This document shows, in pieces, positions 50,115-58,020 of a DNA stretch of 64,000 nucleotides (positions are counted from its first letter, which is position 1; the number at the start of each line of letters is the position of its first letter). A program made the translations under genes and the position numbers. The stretch comes from Oscillospiraceae bacterium (GTDB taxonomy: Bacteria > Bacillota > Clostridia > Oscillospirales > Ruminococcaceae), in assembly GCA_017547245.1 (NCBI GenBank), contig JAFYQD010000003.1, positions 1 to 64,000 on the forward strand, read 5' to 3'. Below the pieces are notes generated by a model. That model ran no database searches, was not told the origin of the DNA, and saw only the letters and a program-made list of their open reading frames with translations.

Positions 50115-51539
50115 ATGAAAGACTTTATCCCCAGCCGTTTGCGCCGTTTTGCCGCAGGTGTTTTGGCGGCGGCAATGGCTTTGACGGCGGCGCTGCCGGT
50201 GCAGGCAGCCAATCCCACCTATCAGCTGAACGCCCCTGTGGCACTGCTGATGGAGGTGGACAGCCGCCAGATCCTTTACCAGAAGAATATGGACCAGACC
50301 ATGTACCCGGCCAGCATCACCAAGATCATGACCGCTCTGCTTGCCTGCGAAAACGCAAAGATGGATGAAACCATCACCATGTCTTACGAGGCAACCCATT
50401 CCATCGACTATGGTTCTTCCCACATTGCGCTGGATACCGACGAACAGATTTCGGTGGAAAATGCGCTGTATGCGCTGATGCTGCCTTCGGCCAACGATGC
50501 CGCCAACGGCCTTGCCGAACATGTGGGCGGCTCTATGGCAGAGTTTGCAGAGATGATGAACGCCCGTGCCGCCGAGCTGGGCTGTACCAACACCCATTTT
50601 GCCAACGCCCATGGTCTGCACGATGCCGACCATTACACCACCGCCCACGACATTGCGCTGATTGCTGCCGAGGCGGTAAAGCACCAGGATTTCTGCCGCA
50701 TCTGGGGAACGGTGCAGCACGATGTTCCCCCCACCAACAAAAATGTGCTGCGCAACCTTTGGACTCAGGTGCGTATGCTGAACAAAGACGGCAGATATTA
50801 TTATGAGGCCTGCACCGGCGGCAAGCTGGGCTGGACCCCTCAGGCCAAAAACACCTGTGTGCTGGTTGCCAAACAAAACGGCATGAAGCTGATGTGTGTG
50901 CTGATGGGTGTCACCACCGCCGGCGATATGTTCAATGATGCCAAATATCTGTTTGACTATGGCTTTGAACATCTGAAGCCCTATCAGCTGCAAAACCGGG
51001 AGGGCGAGACCCGTGGCGCCATCGGTTACAACAGCAGCGGACAGGCCATCGGCAAAATGCAGCTGGGGTATAACATTACCTGTTTGATGGATGCCGATGC
51101 ACAGCCCGAGAACATCACCGTGGAATGGACCGTTCCCGAAGAGCCCATTCTCGGCTCGGCTTCGGGGGTGTATGTCACCCTGACCATGGAAGATTCCGCC
51201 CAAAGCGGTCAGCATCAATTGCTGGGAACCTATCCTGCCATGGTAGTAAGCCAGCAGCTGTATGAGGAGGAAACACCTGCACCGGCCGCCCCCGTAAAAA
51301 AAGACCCTCAGCGTCCCGGCTTTACGGGTGTGCTGATTACAGTGAGCAAGGCTTTGCTGATTATTGCAGGTGTGCTGGTGGGCGGCTTTGTGCTGCTTTA
51401 TCTGGTGGTGCGCATCCGCTATGAATACCGCAAATACAAACGTGCCAAAAAGCGCCGTGAAATGGCTGCCCGCGGCATTTATCCCAAGAAAAGAACGACG
51501 GTTGGAACTGCTCCGACCCGGAATGGGGTGAAGAAATGA
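50115..51539 (+). CDS. D-alanyl-D-alanine carboxypeptidase, DacF/PBP5-like
   Basis: A 474-residue secreted low-molecular-mass PBP that trims D-Ala from peptidoglycan stems. It has a signal peptide (about residues 10-33, ending VQAAN), the SxxK motif SITK (nucleophile Ser near residue 67) and SxN as SAN near 127. The third motif, normally KTG, reads KLG (GGKLGWT near 238), an unusual change. A membrane helix (about 410-432) and a basic tail replace the usual amphipathic anchor. I take the ATG at 50115; the ribosome site is weak. Its stop overlaps the next start. Confidence 0.88.
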   Translation: MKDFIPSRLRRFAAGVLAAAMALTAALPVQAANPTYQLNAPVALLMEVDSRQILYQKNMDQTMYPASITKIMTALLACENAKMDETITMSYEATHSIDYGSSHIALDTDEQISVENALYALMLPSANDAANGLAEHVGGSMAEFAEMMNARAAELGCTNTHFANAHGLHDADHYTTAHDIALIAAEAVKHQDFCRIWGTVQHDVPPTNKNVLRNLWTQVRMLNKDGRYYYEACTGGKLGWTPQAKNTCVLVAKQNGMKLMCVLMGVTTAGDMFNDAKYLFDYGFEHLKPYQLQNREGETRGAIGYNSSGQAIGKMQLGYNITCLMDADAQPENITVEWTVPEEPILGSASGVYVTLTMEDSAQSGQHQLLGTYPAMVVSQQLYEEETPAPAAPVKKDPQRPGFTGVLITVSKALLIIAGVLVGGFVLLYLVVRIRYEYRKYKRAKKRREMAARGIYPKKRTTVGTAPTRNGVKK

Positions 51540-52348
51540 TGAAGAAAAAACTTTGGATGATGGCATTGGTGCTGTGCTGCTTTTTTATGCTGGCACTGCC
51601 TGTATCGGCCGAAAATATTGGGGTAACCACCCCTGCCGAACACGATGACATTATGGGGGTTCTGTTTGACGGTGCGCCCTATATGACCATCGATGCCAGC
51701 CAGACCGTAGTAAAATTTCAGGTGCCTGCCGAACTCAGAGGGGTGGGTGCGCTGCAGGTTTACGACTATCGCCACGGCATCAAAACAATGCTGAACAACG
51801 TCAATGATGTCACCCCCGATGCCGATGGCTATGTGGAACTGGTGCTGCCCAGCACCGGCGAATTTGCCGTGGCCAAGGTGCCTTATACCGACGTTTACCG
51901 TTTGGTATTGGACCTGCGTTATCTGGACCAGAGCATGTGGAAGTCGGCCAAAACCCCCGACGAGCCCTTTGACACCGAACAGTTTATTATTCCCCAGGGT
52001 GACTGGCGCGACAGTAAGACCTGGCGTGAAGAACAGGGTCTGGAACCCTGGCCCAGTGCCCGCAAGGCGGAACCGGAAGAAGAACCTTCCTCTTCCGAAG
52101 AGCCCGAAAGCTCCGGCAGCGAGCCTGAAGTGGATGTCCCCGAAAGCAGCCTGCCCGAAGAACTGCCCGAAAGTTCCGAGTCTTATGAAGAGATTCCCGA
52201 AGGAACAGGGCAGTGGCAAAACCCCACCGACCTGGAACCCCAGTTCCCCGAAGTGGACCTGCCCTTCCCTTGGGGCAGCTATGTTGTGGTGGCTGGTTCG
52301 GCCGCATTGGGCGTAATGCTTGTAAATATGCTGCGCAGACGCAGATAA
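51536..52348 (+). CDS. Membrane-anchored secreted protein of unknown function
   Basis: A 270-residue protein: signal peptide (about residues 4-25, ending VSA), a beta-rich domain (about 30-170), a Ser/Glu/Pro linker (about 175-230), and a C-terminal membrane helix (about 243-263) ending in RRRR. It overlaps the carboxypeptidase stop codon (ATGA), so both are made together and may act together on the wall. I do not recognise the domain. There is no sortase motif. Confidence 0.72.
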   Translation: MMKKKLWMMALVLCCFFMLALPVSAENIGVTTPAEHDDIMGVLFDGAPYMTIDASQTVVKFQVPAELRGVGALQVYDYRHGIKTMLNNVNDVTPDADGYVELVLPSTGEFAVAKVPYTDVYRLVLDLRYLDQSMWKSAKTPDEPFDTEQFIIPQGDWRDSKTWREEQGLEPWPSARKAEPEEEPSSSEEPESSGSEPEVDVPESSLPEELPESSESYEEIPEGTGQWQNPTDLEPQFPEVDLPFPWGSYVVVAGSAALGVMLVNMLRRRR

Positions 52349-52349
52349 G

Positions 52350-52388
52350 AAAAACCGCACCCGAGATTTTCTTGGGTGCGGTTTTGTT
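52350..52388 (+). terminator. Terminator of the carboxypeptidase unit
   Basis: AAAACCGCACCC pairs with GGGTGCGGTTTT, loop GAGATTTTCTT, then T-rich tail. Confidence 0.85.
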
Positions 52389-52413
52389 TCATAAGGGGGT
52401 AAAGCCGACTGAT

Positions 52414-52512
52414 TTAATAGCGTTTCAGCAGCAGGCAAAGAACATGAATGGGGAGATAAAAAGCAGCGAAAAAAAGAATGGCGGCGATTTTTTTCAGAAG
52501 AGATAAGGTCAT
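52414..52512 (-). CDS. Possible 32-residue hydrophobic membrane peptide
   Basis: A minus-strand frame from ATG at 52512 to TAA at 52414 encodes a 32-residue peptide: a basic start, a hydrophobic core (IAAILFFAAFYLPIHVLCLLL) and a basic end (KRY). AAAGGA lies 12 bases upstream; an in-frame ATG at 52524 would make it 36 residues but abuts that site. A TATAAT on the same strand lies about 36 bases upstream of the ATG. The features suit a small membrane peptide, such as a regulator or toxin of the type I kind. It could also be chance. Confidence 0.4.
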   Translation of the reverse strand: MTLSLLKKIAAILFFAAFYLPIHVLCLLLKRY

Positions 52513-52727
52513 GAAGATGCACATCCTTTGTTTGTGATGGCTTTATTATACCGGTCAAGCTGTCCCATAAACAGGACAACTTAGAAACGGTTTTGTTTTG
52601 TGCCAACCGCTGAAAATAATAACCTTTTTTTGGAAAAACAGATGACCCCTTGTGCGGGTAGCACAAAACCCATAAAAGGCTCAGTACGCTTTCGACAAAG
52701 AAGGGGGAAAAGGGAAAAATCGCTCCG

Positions 52728-52756
52728 TTGACAAGATTTTTTTGCAAAGTTATAAT
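52728..52756 (+). promoter_or_regulatory. Consensus promoter of the dehydrogenase-LacI unit
   Basis: TTGACA (52728-52733), 17-base spacer, TATAAT (52751-52756), a perfect sigma-A match. Confidence 0.9.
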
Positions 52757-52767
52757 GAAAACAGAAG

Positions 52768-52787
52768 GAATGAAAAGGTTTTCATTC
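52768..52787. promoter_or_regulatory. Candidate LacI-type operator
   Basis: GAATGAAAA-GG-TTTTCATTC, a nine-base-arm palindrome that begins 12 bases after the -10 box. It is well placed to block transcription, and a LacI-family gene is second in the unit. Confidence 0.65.
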
Positions 52788-52876
52788 TTTGAAAAATCGA
52801 AAAAGCTGTGTAAAAAAAACGCCTGTAGGGGCAGTTTTTTCATCAATTTATCGCTAAAGAAAGGAAGTAACCCGTT

Positions 52877-53917
52877 ATGCTGTCTCATTATCTTAAGGCT
52901 CCCTTCCAGTTTGAACAGAGAGAGATTCCCATTCCCGAAATTGGACCCGAAGATGTGCTGATTAAGGTGAAGGCCTGCGGATTCTGCGGTCATGAAATGA
53001 TTCAGGCCAGCTATGCTTCGGAAGAATGGACCCCCTTTGGCCATGAGTTTTCGGGCGTAATTGAAAAGATAGGCGAAAATGTAAAGAATGTTGCCGTAGG
53101 GGATAAGGTAGTGGTGGAAACTTCCATTTTCAACCCCTTTTCGGATGCGGCACGCAACGGCCGACCCGACCTGGATGGCCCCGCAGCCAAAATCATCGAC
53201 TATATCGGCGGACGGGAAAGCATGGGCTTTGCCGAGTATACCAGCGCCCCAGCCGCACTGTGCGTAAAGTTTGATAGCATGTCCTTTCAGGAAGGCGCCA
53301 TGATTGAACCCATGGGCGTTGCCTACGACCTGTTCCGTGTGGCACAGATTGAACTGGGCGACGATGTGTTGGTGCTTGGCCTTGGCCCCATTGGTCTAAT
53401 GGCCCTGCAGATGGCCAAAAAAGCCGGTGCCCGCAAAATTTATGCCGCCGACCTTTCCGGCTGCGGCTACCGTGCCGAACTGGCCAAAAAGTTTGGTGCC
53501 GACGAAGTCATCTTCACCGACAAGGTGGATATTCGTGAATATCAGTTTGCACGCGGCGGTGTTGACAAGGTGCTGCTGACCGCACCCCCCAAGCTGATTG
53601 AGGACGCAACCTACTGCATGAACCTGGGCGGCGTTATCGCCTTTTTGGGCATTGCCTACGGCCCTGCCGCCACCGTCAGTTTTGATTCTAATCTGGTGCA
53701 TCACAAAAAGATCCATATCCGTGCCAGCGACGCTGTGCCTGCCCTTTATTTCCCCAAGTGCATCGATCTGGTGGAATCGGGCATGGTAGATCTGAAGTCC
53801 CTGATTTCCACAACTTTTATGCTGGAAGACACCGTTGCCGGTCTGACCGAATTTATCAAAAACCCCCAGACTGCAGGCAAGGCCATCATGGTCACCGACA
53901 AGGACCTGCTTCTGTAA
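52877..53917 (+). CDS. Zinc-type medium-chain dehydrogenase (sorbitol-dehydrogenase-like)
   Basis: A 346-residue oxidoreductase of the MDR family acting on an unknown alcohol or polyol with NAD(P). It has the catalytic-zinc residues Cys in CGFCGHE near residue 38 and the GHE motif (GHEFSGVIE near 56), and the Rossmann motif GLGPIGLMA near 169. The segment that carries four structural-zinc Cys in many relatives has none here. AAGGAAG precedes the start. It shares a message with the LacI regulator 46 bases downstream. Confidence 0.85.
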   Translation: MLSHYLKAPFQFEQREIPIPEIGPEDVLIKVKACGFCGHEMIQASYASEEWTPFGHEFSGVIEKIGENVKNVAVGDKVVVETSIFNPFSDAARNGRPDLDGPAAKIIDYIGGRESMGFAEYTSAPAALCVKFDSMSFQEGAMIEPMGVAYDLFRVAQIELGDDVLVLGLGPIGLMALQMAKKAGARKIYAADLSGCGYRAELAKKFGADEVIFTDKVDIREYQFARGGVDKVLLTAPPKLIEDATYCMNLGGVIAFLGIAYGPAATVSFDSNLVHHKKIHIRASDAVPALYFPKCIDLVESGMVDLKSLISTTFMLEDTVAGLTEFIKNPQTAGKAIMVTDKDLLL

Positions 53918-53963
53918 CAAACCAAAAACAGCCCCCCAATTAAGCACGAAAGTGGTGGCATTA

Positions 53964-54968
53964 TTGAGTATTACAATTAAAGACGTGGCAAGAGAAGCCA
54001 ATGTTTGCATCGCAACCGTATCCCGTGCCTTCAATTCCCCCGATAAGGTTTCGGAAGAAAAGCGCAAGCACATTTATGAGGTGGCCAAACGTCTGAACTA
54101 TTCCCCCAACGCACTGGCAAAAAGTTTGGTAACCCGTTCCAGCCAGACCATTGGTGTGCTGGTGCCCGACATCGACAACCTGTTCTATCCCTGTGTTGTA
54201 AAGGGGATAGATAACGCCTGCCAAAGCCGGAACTATCTGAGCAGCGTTGCCAACACATACGACAGCGTGGAGCAGGAACAGTATTATATCAACCTGCTGC
54301 GCAACCAGCGGGTGGATGGATTTATTTTTGTGGGTACCCGCTCGGTGCGGCCAGAGGACAGCCGCCACATTGCGGAGCTGGCCAAACGGACACCGGTGGT
54401 TATGCTGTACAGCGACCTTTCCGAGATGGGGGTATGCTCCATTGTTACCGATGATGTAAGCGGTGCCAAAAAGGCGGTCAAACATCTTTATGACCGCGGC
54501 CACCGACGCATAGCCTTTTTCTCTTCGCATATGCCCCATTTGACCTATGCCGAAAAGCAAAGAGGGTATGAAGAAGCGCTGATGGAATTGGAACTGCCCC
54601 TGCGCAGAGACTATATTTTCCGTGACAAGCCCTATATTTCGGGCGGATATGCCTGTATGCAGCAGATGTGCAGGCGGTTTGCCCCCGAAGAATGCCCCAC
54701 TGCAATTTTTGCGGTCAGTGACCAGGTGGCCATGGGTGTCTGGCGGTACTGTTCGCTGCACGGCCTGCGCATCCCAGACGATGTGGAGATGGTAGGTTAC
54801 AGCGGCACCAGCATGGCCCGTGAGATGTTCCCCGAGCTGACTACGGTGGACCAGCTGCCGGACAAACTGGGGCAGCTGGCGGTCAACACCATTCTTTCGA
54901 TGAAAAACAATGACCTGCCAAACATGAAGCGCATTGTTTTTGAACCCGAACTGCTGTGCGCAAAATAA
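53964..54968 (+). CDS. LacI family transcriptional regulator
   Basis: A 334-residue repressor with an N-terminal helix-turn-helix (ITIKDVAREANVCIATVSRAFN, about residues 3-24), a hinge and a periplasmic-binding-type effector domain (about 60-330). I suggest the TTG at 53964, with GTGGTGG upstream; the frame also opens at a GTG at 53952. It follows the dehydrogenase gene and probably binds the palindrome at 52768-52787. The effector sugar or polyol is unknown. Confidence 0.9.
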   Translation: MSITIKDVAREANVCIATVSRAFNSPDKVSEEKRKHIYEVAKRLNYSPNALAKSLVTRSSQTIGVLVPDIDNLFYPCVVKGIDNACQSRNYLSSVANTYDSVEQEQYYINLLRNQRVDGFIFVGTRSVRPEDSRHIAELAKRTPVVMLYSDLSEMGVCSIVTDDVSGAKKAVKHLYDRGHRRIAFFSSHMPHLTYAEKQRGYEEALMELELPLRRDYIFRDKPYISGGYACMQQMCRRFAPEECPTAIFAVSDQVAMGVWRYCSLHGLRIPDDVEMVGYSGTSMAREMFPELTTVDQLPDKLGQLAVNTILSMKNNDLPNMKRIVFEPELLCAK

Positions 54969-54977
54969 AAAACAACA

Positions 54978-55018
54978 GGCGCACCACCATATTGCGGTGG
55001 TGCGTTTGCTTTTTTGTT
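54978..55018 (+). terminator. Terminator of the dehydrogenase-LacI unit
   Basis: CGCACCACC (54980-54988) pairs with GGTGGTGCG (54996-55004), then a T-rich tail. Confidence 0.85.
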
Positions 55019-55033
55019 TGGCACAAAAAAGAC

Positions 55034-55062
55034 GAATAAAACCCAGCCTTGCGCAGATACTA
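55034..55062 (+). promoter_or_regulatory. Possible forespore-type promoter of spoVT
   Basis: GAATA near 55034 and GATACTA at 55056-55062 resemble sigma-G-like boxes at a suitable distance. No sigma-A promoter is clear here. The match is loose. Confidence 0.3.
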
Positions 55063-55096
55063 TTTCCACACTTGGAAATAAAGGAGATTTGCATAT

Positions 55097-55636
55097 ATGA
55101 AAGCAACAGGCATTGTCCGCCGCATTGACGACCTTGGCAGGGTGGTTATCCCAAAAGAAATTAGAAGAACCATGCGCATCCGTGAGGGGGACCCTCTGGA
55201 GATTTATACCGACAACGACGGCGAGGTCATTTTCAAAAAATATTCCCCCATTGGCGAACTGAGCGCCTTTGCCGGACAGTATGCCGAAGTGCTGGTGAAA
55301 ACCGGGGGCTTTCCGGTGGTCATCTGTGACCGTGACCATGTGATTGCCGTGGCAGGCATGCCCCGAAAGGAACTGCTGGAGCGCAGGGTATCCCCCTCGC
55401 TGGAGGAATATATGGAAAACCGCCGCAACTATGTTCAGGGCCAGGATGGCGGCAAGCTGCTGCCTGTGGAAGGGGTAAGCCACGGTGCGCTGGTGCAGTG
55501 TCCCATTCTGGCGGCCGGTGATGTTTGCGGCAGCGTGATGTTTATGCAGGACGAGACCCACCGCACCGCCGGAGAGGCCGAAGTAAAGCTGGTGCAGGCT
55601 GCGGCGGCCTTTTTGGGTCGACAAATGGAAGAATGA
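55097..55636 (+). CDS. spoVT: Stage V sporulation protein T
   Basis: Forespore transcriptional regulator that modifies sigma-G-dependent gene expression. The 179-residue product has an AbrB-type DNA-binding domain (about residues 1-50: GIVRRIDDLGRVVIPKEIRR) and a C-terminal GAF-like domain (about 55-178). It stands alone between the LacI unit and the rimP leader. With sigK, it places the organism in a spore-forming lineage. Confidence 0.93.
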   Translation: MKATGIVRRIDDLGRVVIPKEIRRTMRIREGDPLEIYTDNDGEVIFKKYSPIGELSAFAGQYAEVLVKTGGFPVVICDRDHVIAVAGMPRKELLERRVSPSLEEYMENRRNYVQGQDGGKLLPVEGVSHGALVQCPILAAGDVCGSVMFMQDETHRTAGEAEVKLVQAAAAFLGRQMEE

Positions 55637-55692
55637 CCAAAAAAACCGCATAAAAGCAAGCTTTTTTCACCATTTGTCAAGGAGTTACCCTC

Positions 55693-55721
55693 TTGCAAAG
55701 CTGTGGGAAATATGGTAAAGT
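55693..55721 (+). promoter_or_regulatory. Promoter of the rimP-nusA-infB operon
   Basis: TTGCAA (55693-55698), 17-base spacer ending TGG, TAAAGT (55716-55721), an extended -10 promoter. Confidence 0.65.
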
Positions 55722-55743
55722 AGTTTACGATAGGAAGTATGTA

Positions 55744-55773
55744 GAAAGAGTGGGACGCCGATCCCGCTCTTTC
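55744..55773 (+). promoter_or_regulatory. Leader hairpin of the rimP-nusA operon
   Basis: GAAAGAGTGGGA (55744-55755) forms a 12-base-pair stem (one T-G) with TCCCGCTCTTTC (55762-55773), loop CGCCGA. A stem of this kind is common before rimP in Firmicutes and suggests post-transcriptional control. Confidence 0.6.
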
Positions 55774-55830
55774 CTGTTTGTTGGGCGGTTTTAAAGACCG
55801 ACCCGGCTTTTTGAAGATGAGGAGGTTGCT

Positions 55831-56322
55831 ATGGCCACCGGTAAAAAACCAAACACCGCCGCAGTGTGCGAAGAACTGGCAAAGCCCGTTCTGGAAGAAA
55901 TGGGGCTGACCCTTTGGGATCTGCGTTATGAAAAAGAAGGCAGCATCTGGTTCCTGCGCTATTTCATCGACAAGCCCGGCGGAGTGGACATCAATGACTG
56001 CGAGAATTTTTCCCGCACCATCGACAAGCTGCTGGATGAAGCCGATCCGGTGGACCAGAGCTACACCCTGGAAGTTTCTTCCCCCGGCATTGAACGTGAA
56101 CTGAGCCGTCCCTGGCACTTTGAAAGCTGCAAGGGTCTGCAGGTTATGGTTCGCCTGATCCGTCCCGTAGACGGTGTGCGCGATTTCAGCGGCACCCTGA
56201 ACGGTATGGAAGGCGACCAGATTTCGCTGCTGCTGGACGAAGAATCCGAAATGTGTTTTGCAAAGAATGAGGCCGCTTATATCCGGCTGTGCGACGATTA
56301 TGTATACGGAGGACAAGAGTGA
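55831..56322 (+). CDS. rimP: Ribosome maturation factor RimP
   Basis: Needed for 30S assembly. The 163-residue product has the N-terminal KPVLEEMGLTLWDLRYEKEG domain and the SSPGIERELSRPWHFE motif near residue 88, then a C-terminal Sm-like barrel. GAGGAGG lies before the start. Its stop overlaps the nusA start by one base. Confidence 0.95.
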   Translation: MATGKKPNTAAVCEELAKPVLEEMGLTLWDLRYEKEGSIWFLRYFIDKPGGVDINDCENFSRTIDKLLDEADPVDQSYTLEVSSPGIERELSRPWHFESCKGLQVMVRLIRPVDGVRDFSGTLNGMEGDQISLLLDEESEMCFAKNEAAYIRLCDDYVYGGQE

Positions 56323-57392
56323 TGAATCACGATTTTTTTGAGGCACTGGGACTGCTGGAAAAAGAAAAAGGTATTCCTGCCGAATATCTGATTGAAAAGA
56401 TTCGCAACGCTATTTCCATCGCCATCAAGCGCGACCTGGGCAGCGAAGACAACATTGTTGACATCGACCCCCAGAATGAGACCTTCTATGTGGCTGTACG
56501 CAAGACTGCCGTTAAGGAAGTAGAAGATCCCATGTGCGAAATTGAGCTGGCTGTTGCCCGCAAGTACAGCAAAAATGCTGCCGAGGGCGATATCGTTGAA
56601 ATTCCCCTGCAGACCAAGGAGTTTGGCCGCATTGCCGCTCAGTCGGCCAAGCATGTTATCCGTCAGGGCATCCGCGAGGCTGAAAAGGGCCAGCTGCTGG
56701 CCGAGTTCCAGTCCCGTCAGCACGACATTGTAACCGCCACCGTGCTGCGCTGCGACCCCATCAAGGGCAATGTTGCTCTTGAAATCGGCACCAGCGAAGC
56801 CATCCTGCCCAAGAACGAGCAGGTGGTTGGCGAAGAACTGCGTGACGGCATGCGCATCAAGGTTTATGTTGTGGATGTTGTCAGCTCCGAAAAGGGTCCC
56901 CGTCTGATGATCAGCCGTACCCACAGCGGTCTGGTAAAGCGTCTGTTTGAAATGAACGTTCCCGAAATCTATGACGGTGTTGTAGAAATCAAGGGCATCA
57001 GCCGTGAAGCCGGCAGCCGCACCAAGCTGGCTGTTTACAGCCGTGACGAAGATGTAGATGCCGTGGGCGCCTGCATTGGCCCCAAGGGTGCCCGTGTATC
57101 CTCGATTGTTGAGGAACTGGGCGGCGAAAAGATTGACGTTATCAAGTACAGCGAAGATCCTGCCGAATACATCAGCGCAGCCCTTTCGCCCGCAACCGTT
57201 CTTTCGGTTGAAGAACTGCCCGACGCCCCCCGCAGCTGCCGTGTAACCGTGCCCGACCATCAGTTGTCGCTGGCCATCGGCAACAAGGGCCAGAACGTTC
57301 GTCTGGCTGCCCGTCTGACCGGATATAAGATTGATATCCGTCCCGAAAGCGGCTTCTATGGCGAAGACGAACCCGAAACCATCGAAGAATAA
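56322..57392 (+). CDS. nusA: Transcription termination/antitermination factor NusA
   Basis: Binds RNA polymerase and nascent RNA. The 356-residue product has the N-terminal polymerase-binding domain (about residues 1-125), S1 (about 135-200), and KH1 and KH2 (about 205-350) with VGACIGPKGARV and SLAIGNKGQNVRLAARL. The ATG at 56322 has GGAGG upstream; the open frame from 56289 is not used. There is no acidic repeat at the C-terminus, as usual for Firmicutes. Confidence 0.96.
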   Translation: MNHDFFEALGLLEKEKGIPAEYLIEKIRNAISIAIKRDLGSEDNIVDIDPQNETFYVAVRKTAVKEVEDPMCEIELAVARKYSKNAAEGDIVEIPLQTKEFGRIAAQSAKHVIRQGIREAEKGQLLAEFQSRQHDIVTATVLRCDPIKGNVALEIGTSEAILPKNEQVVGEELRDGMRIKVYVVDVVSSEKGPRLMISRTHSGLVKRLFEMNVPEIYDGVVEIKGISREAGSRTKLAVYSRDEDVDAVGACIGPKGARVSSIVEELGGEKIDVIKYSEDPAEYISAALSPATVLSVEELPDAPRSCRVTVPDHQLSLAIGNKGQNVRLAARLTGYKIDIRPESGFYGEDEPETIEE

Positions 57393-57425
57393 GACCCCAA
57401 AAAGAACCTGAACAGGAGGGAGCCC

Positions 57426-57695
57426 ATGCAGAACAAAAAAATACCCATGCGCATGTGTTCGGGCTGCAAGGAGCATCTGCCCAAAAAGGATATGGTCCGT
57501 GTTGTGCGCACCCCGCAGGGTGAGATTGTGCTGGACCTGACCGGCAAAAAATCCGGCCGTGGCGCATATGTATGCCGCAGCCTGGATTGCCTGAAAAAGG
57601 CCCGAAAAATCCGTGCCTTTGAACGGGTGCTGGATTGCCCCATTCCTGAAGAGGTATATAATCGGCTGGAGGAGGAAATGAGCGAAGGTGTATAG
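57426..57695 (+). CDS. rnpM: RNase P modulator RnpM (YlxR)
   Basis: An 89-residue YlxR-family protein, reported in Bacillus to bind RNase P RNA. The signature is RMCSGCKEHLPK near residue 9 and GRGAYVCRSLDCL near 45. It lies between nusA and ylxQ, and its end overlaps the next start by eight bases. Confidence 0.93.
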   Translation: MQNKKIPMRMCSGCKEHLPKKDMVRVVRTPQGEIVLDLTGKKSGRGAYVCRSLDCLKKARKIRAFERVLDCPIPEEVYNRLEEEMSEGV

Positions 57696-58020
57696 TAAAC
57701 TGCTTGGACTGATTTCCATCTGCCGAAAGGCCGGAAAAATTGCCATCGGGTTTGACCCGGCGGCCGAAGCATTGGCGGCAGGCAAAGCCGCGCTGGTGCT
57801 GGTTGCCCCGGATATTTCACCCAAAACCCGGTCGGAACTGGAATATCGTATCAACAAAGGCGTAAGAGCCACCGAGATGATAGAGCTTCCCCTTACCATG
57901 GATGAGTTGTCCGCGGTGCTGGGAAAACGGGCGGGAATTCTGGCCGTCTTGGATAAAGGGCTGGCCGATGCACTGCGCCGACAGACAAACAGGGAGGAGA
58001 ATAGCGAATATGTTGGATAA
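57688..58020 (+). CDS. L7Ae-type ribosomal/kink-turn protein (YlxQ)
   Basis: A 110-residue L7Ae/L30e-fold protein that in relatives binds kink-turn RNA. The pattern [21 protein letters not shown] and [11 protein letters not shown] near residue 35 support it. The start is a GTG at 57688 with GGAGGA upstream inside rnpM. It overlaps infB by 11 bases. Confidence 0.88.
   Translation: MYSKLLGLISICRKAGKIAIGFDPAAEALAAGKAALVLVAPDISPKTRSELEYRINKGVRATEMIELPLTMDELSAVLGKRAGILAVLDKGLADALRRQTNREENSEYVG

Larger units (their letters stand above)
52525..52876. other. 352-base regulatory region upstream of the dehydrogenase gene
   Basis: No gene seen. It holds TGTCC-N8-GGACA (near 52560-52578) upstream of the small peptide, a consensus promoter and palindrome for the dehydrogenase (separate entries), and a leader of about 100 bases. 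Confidence 0.5.
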
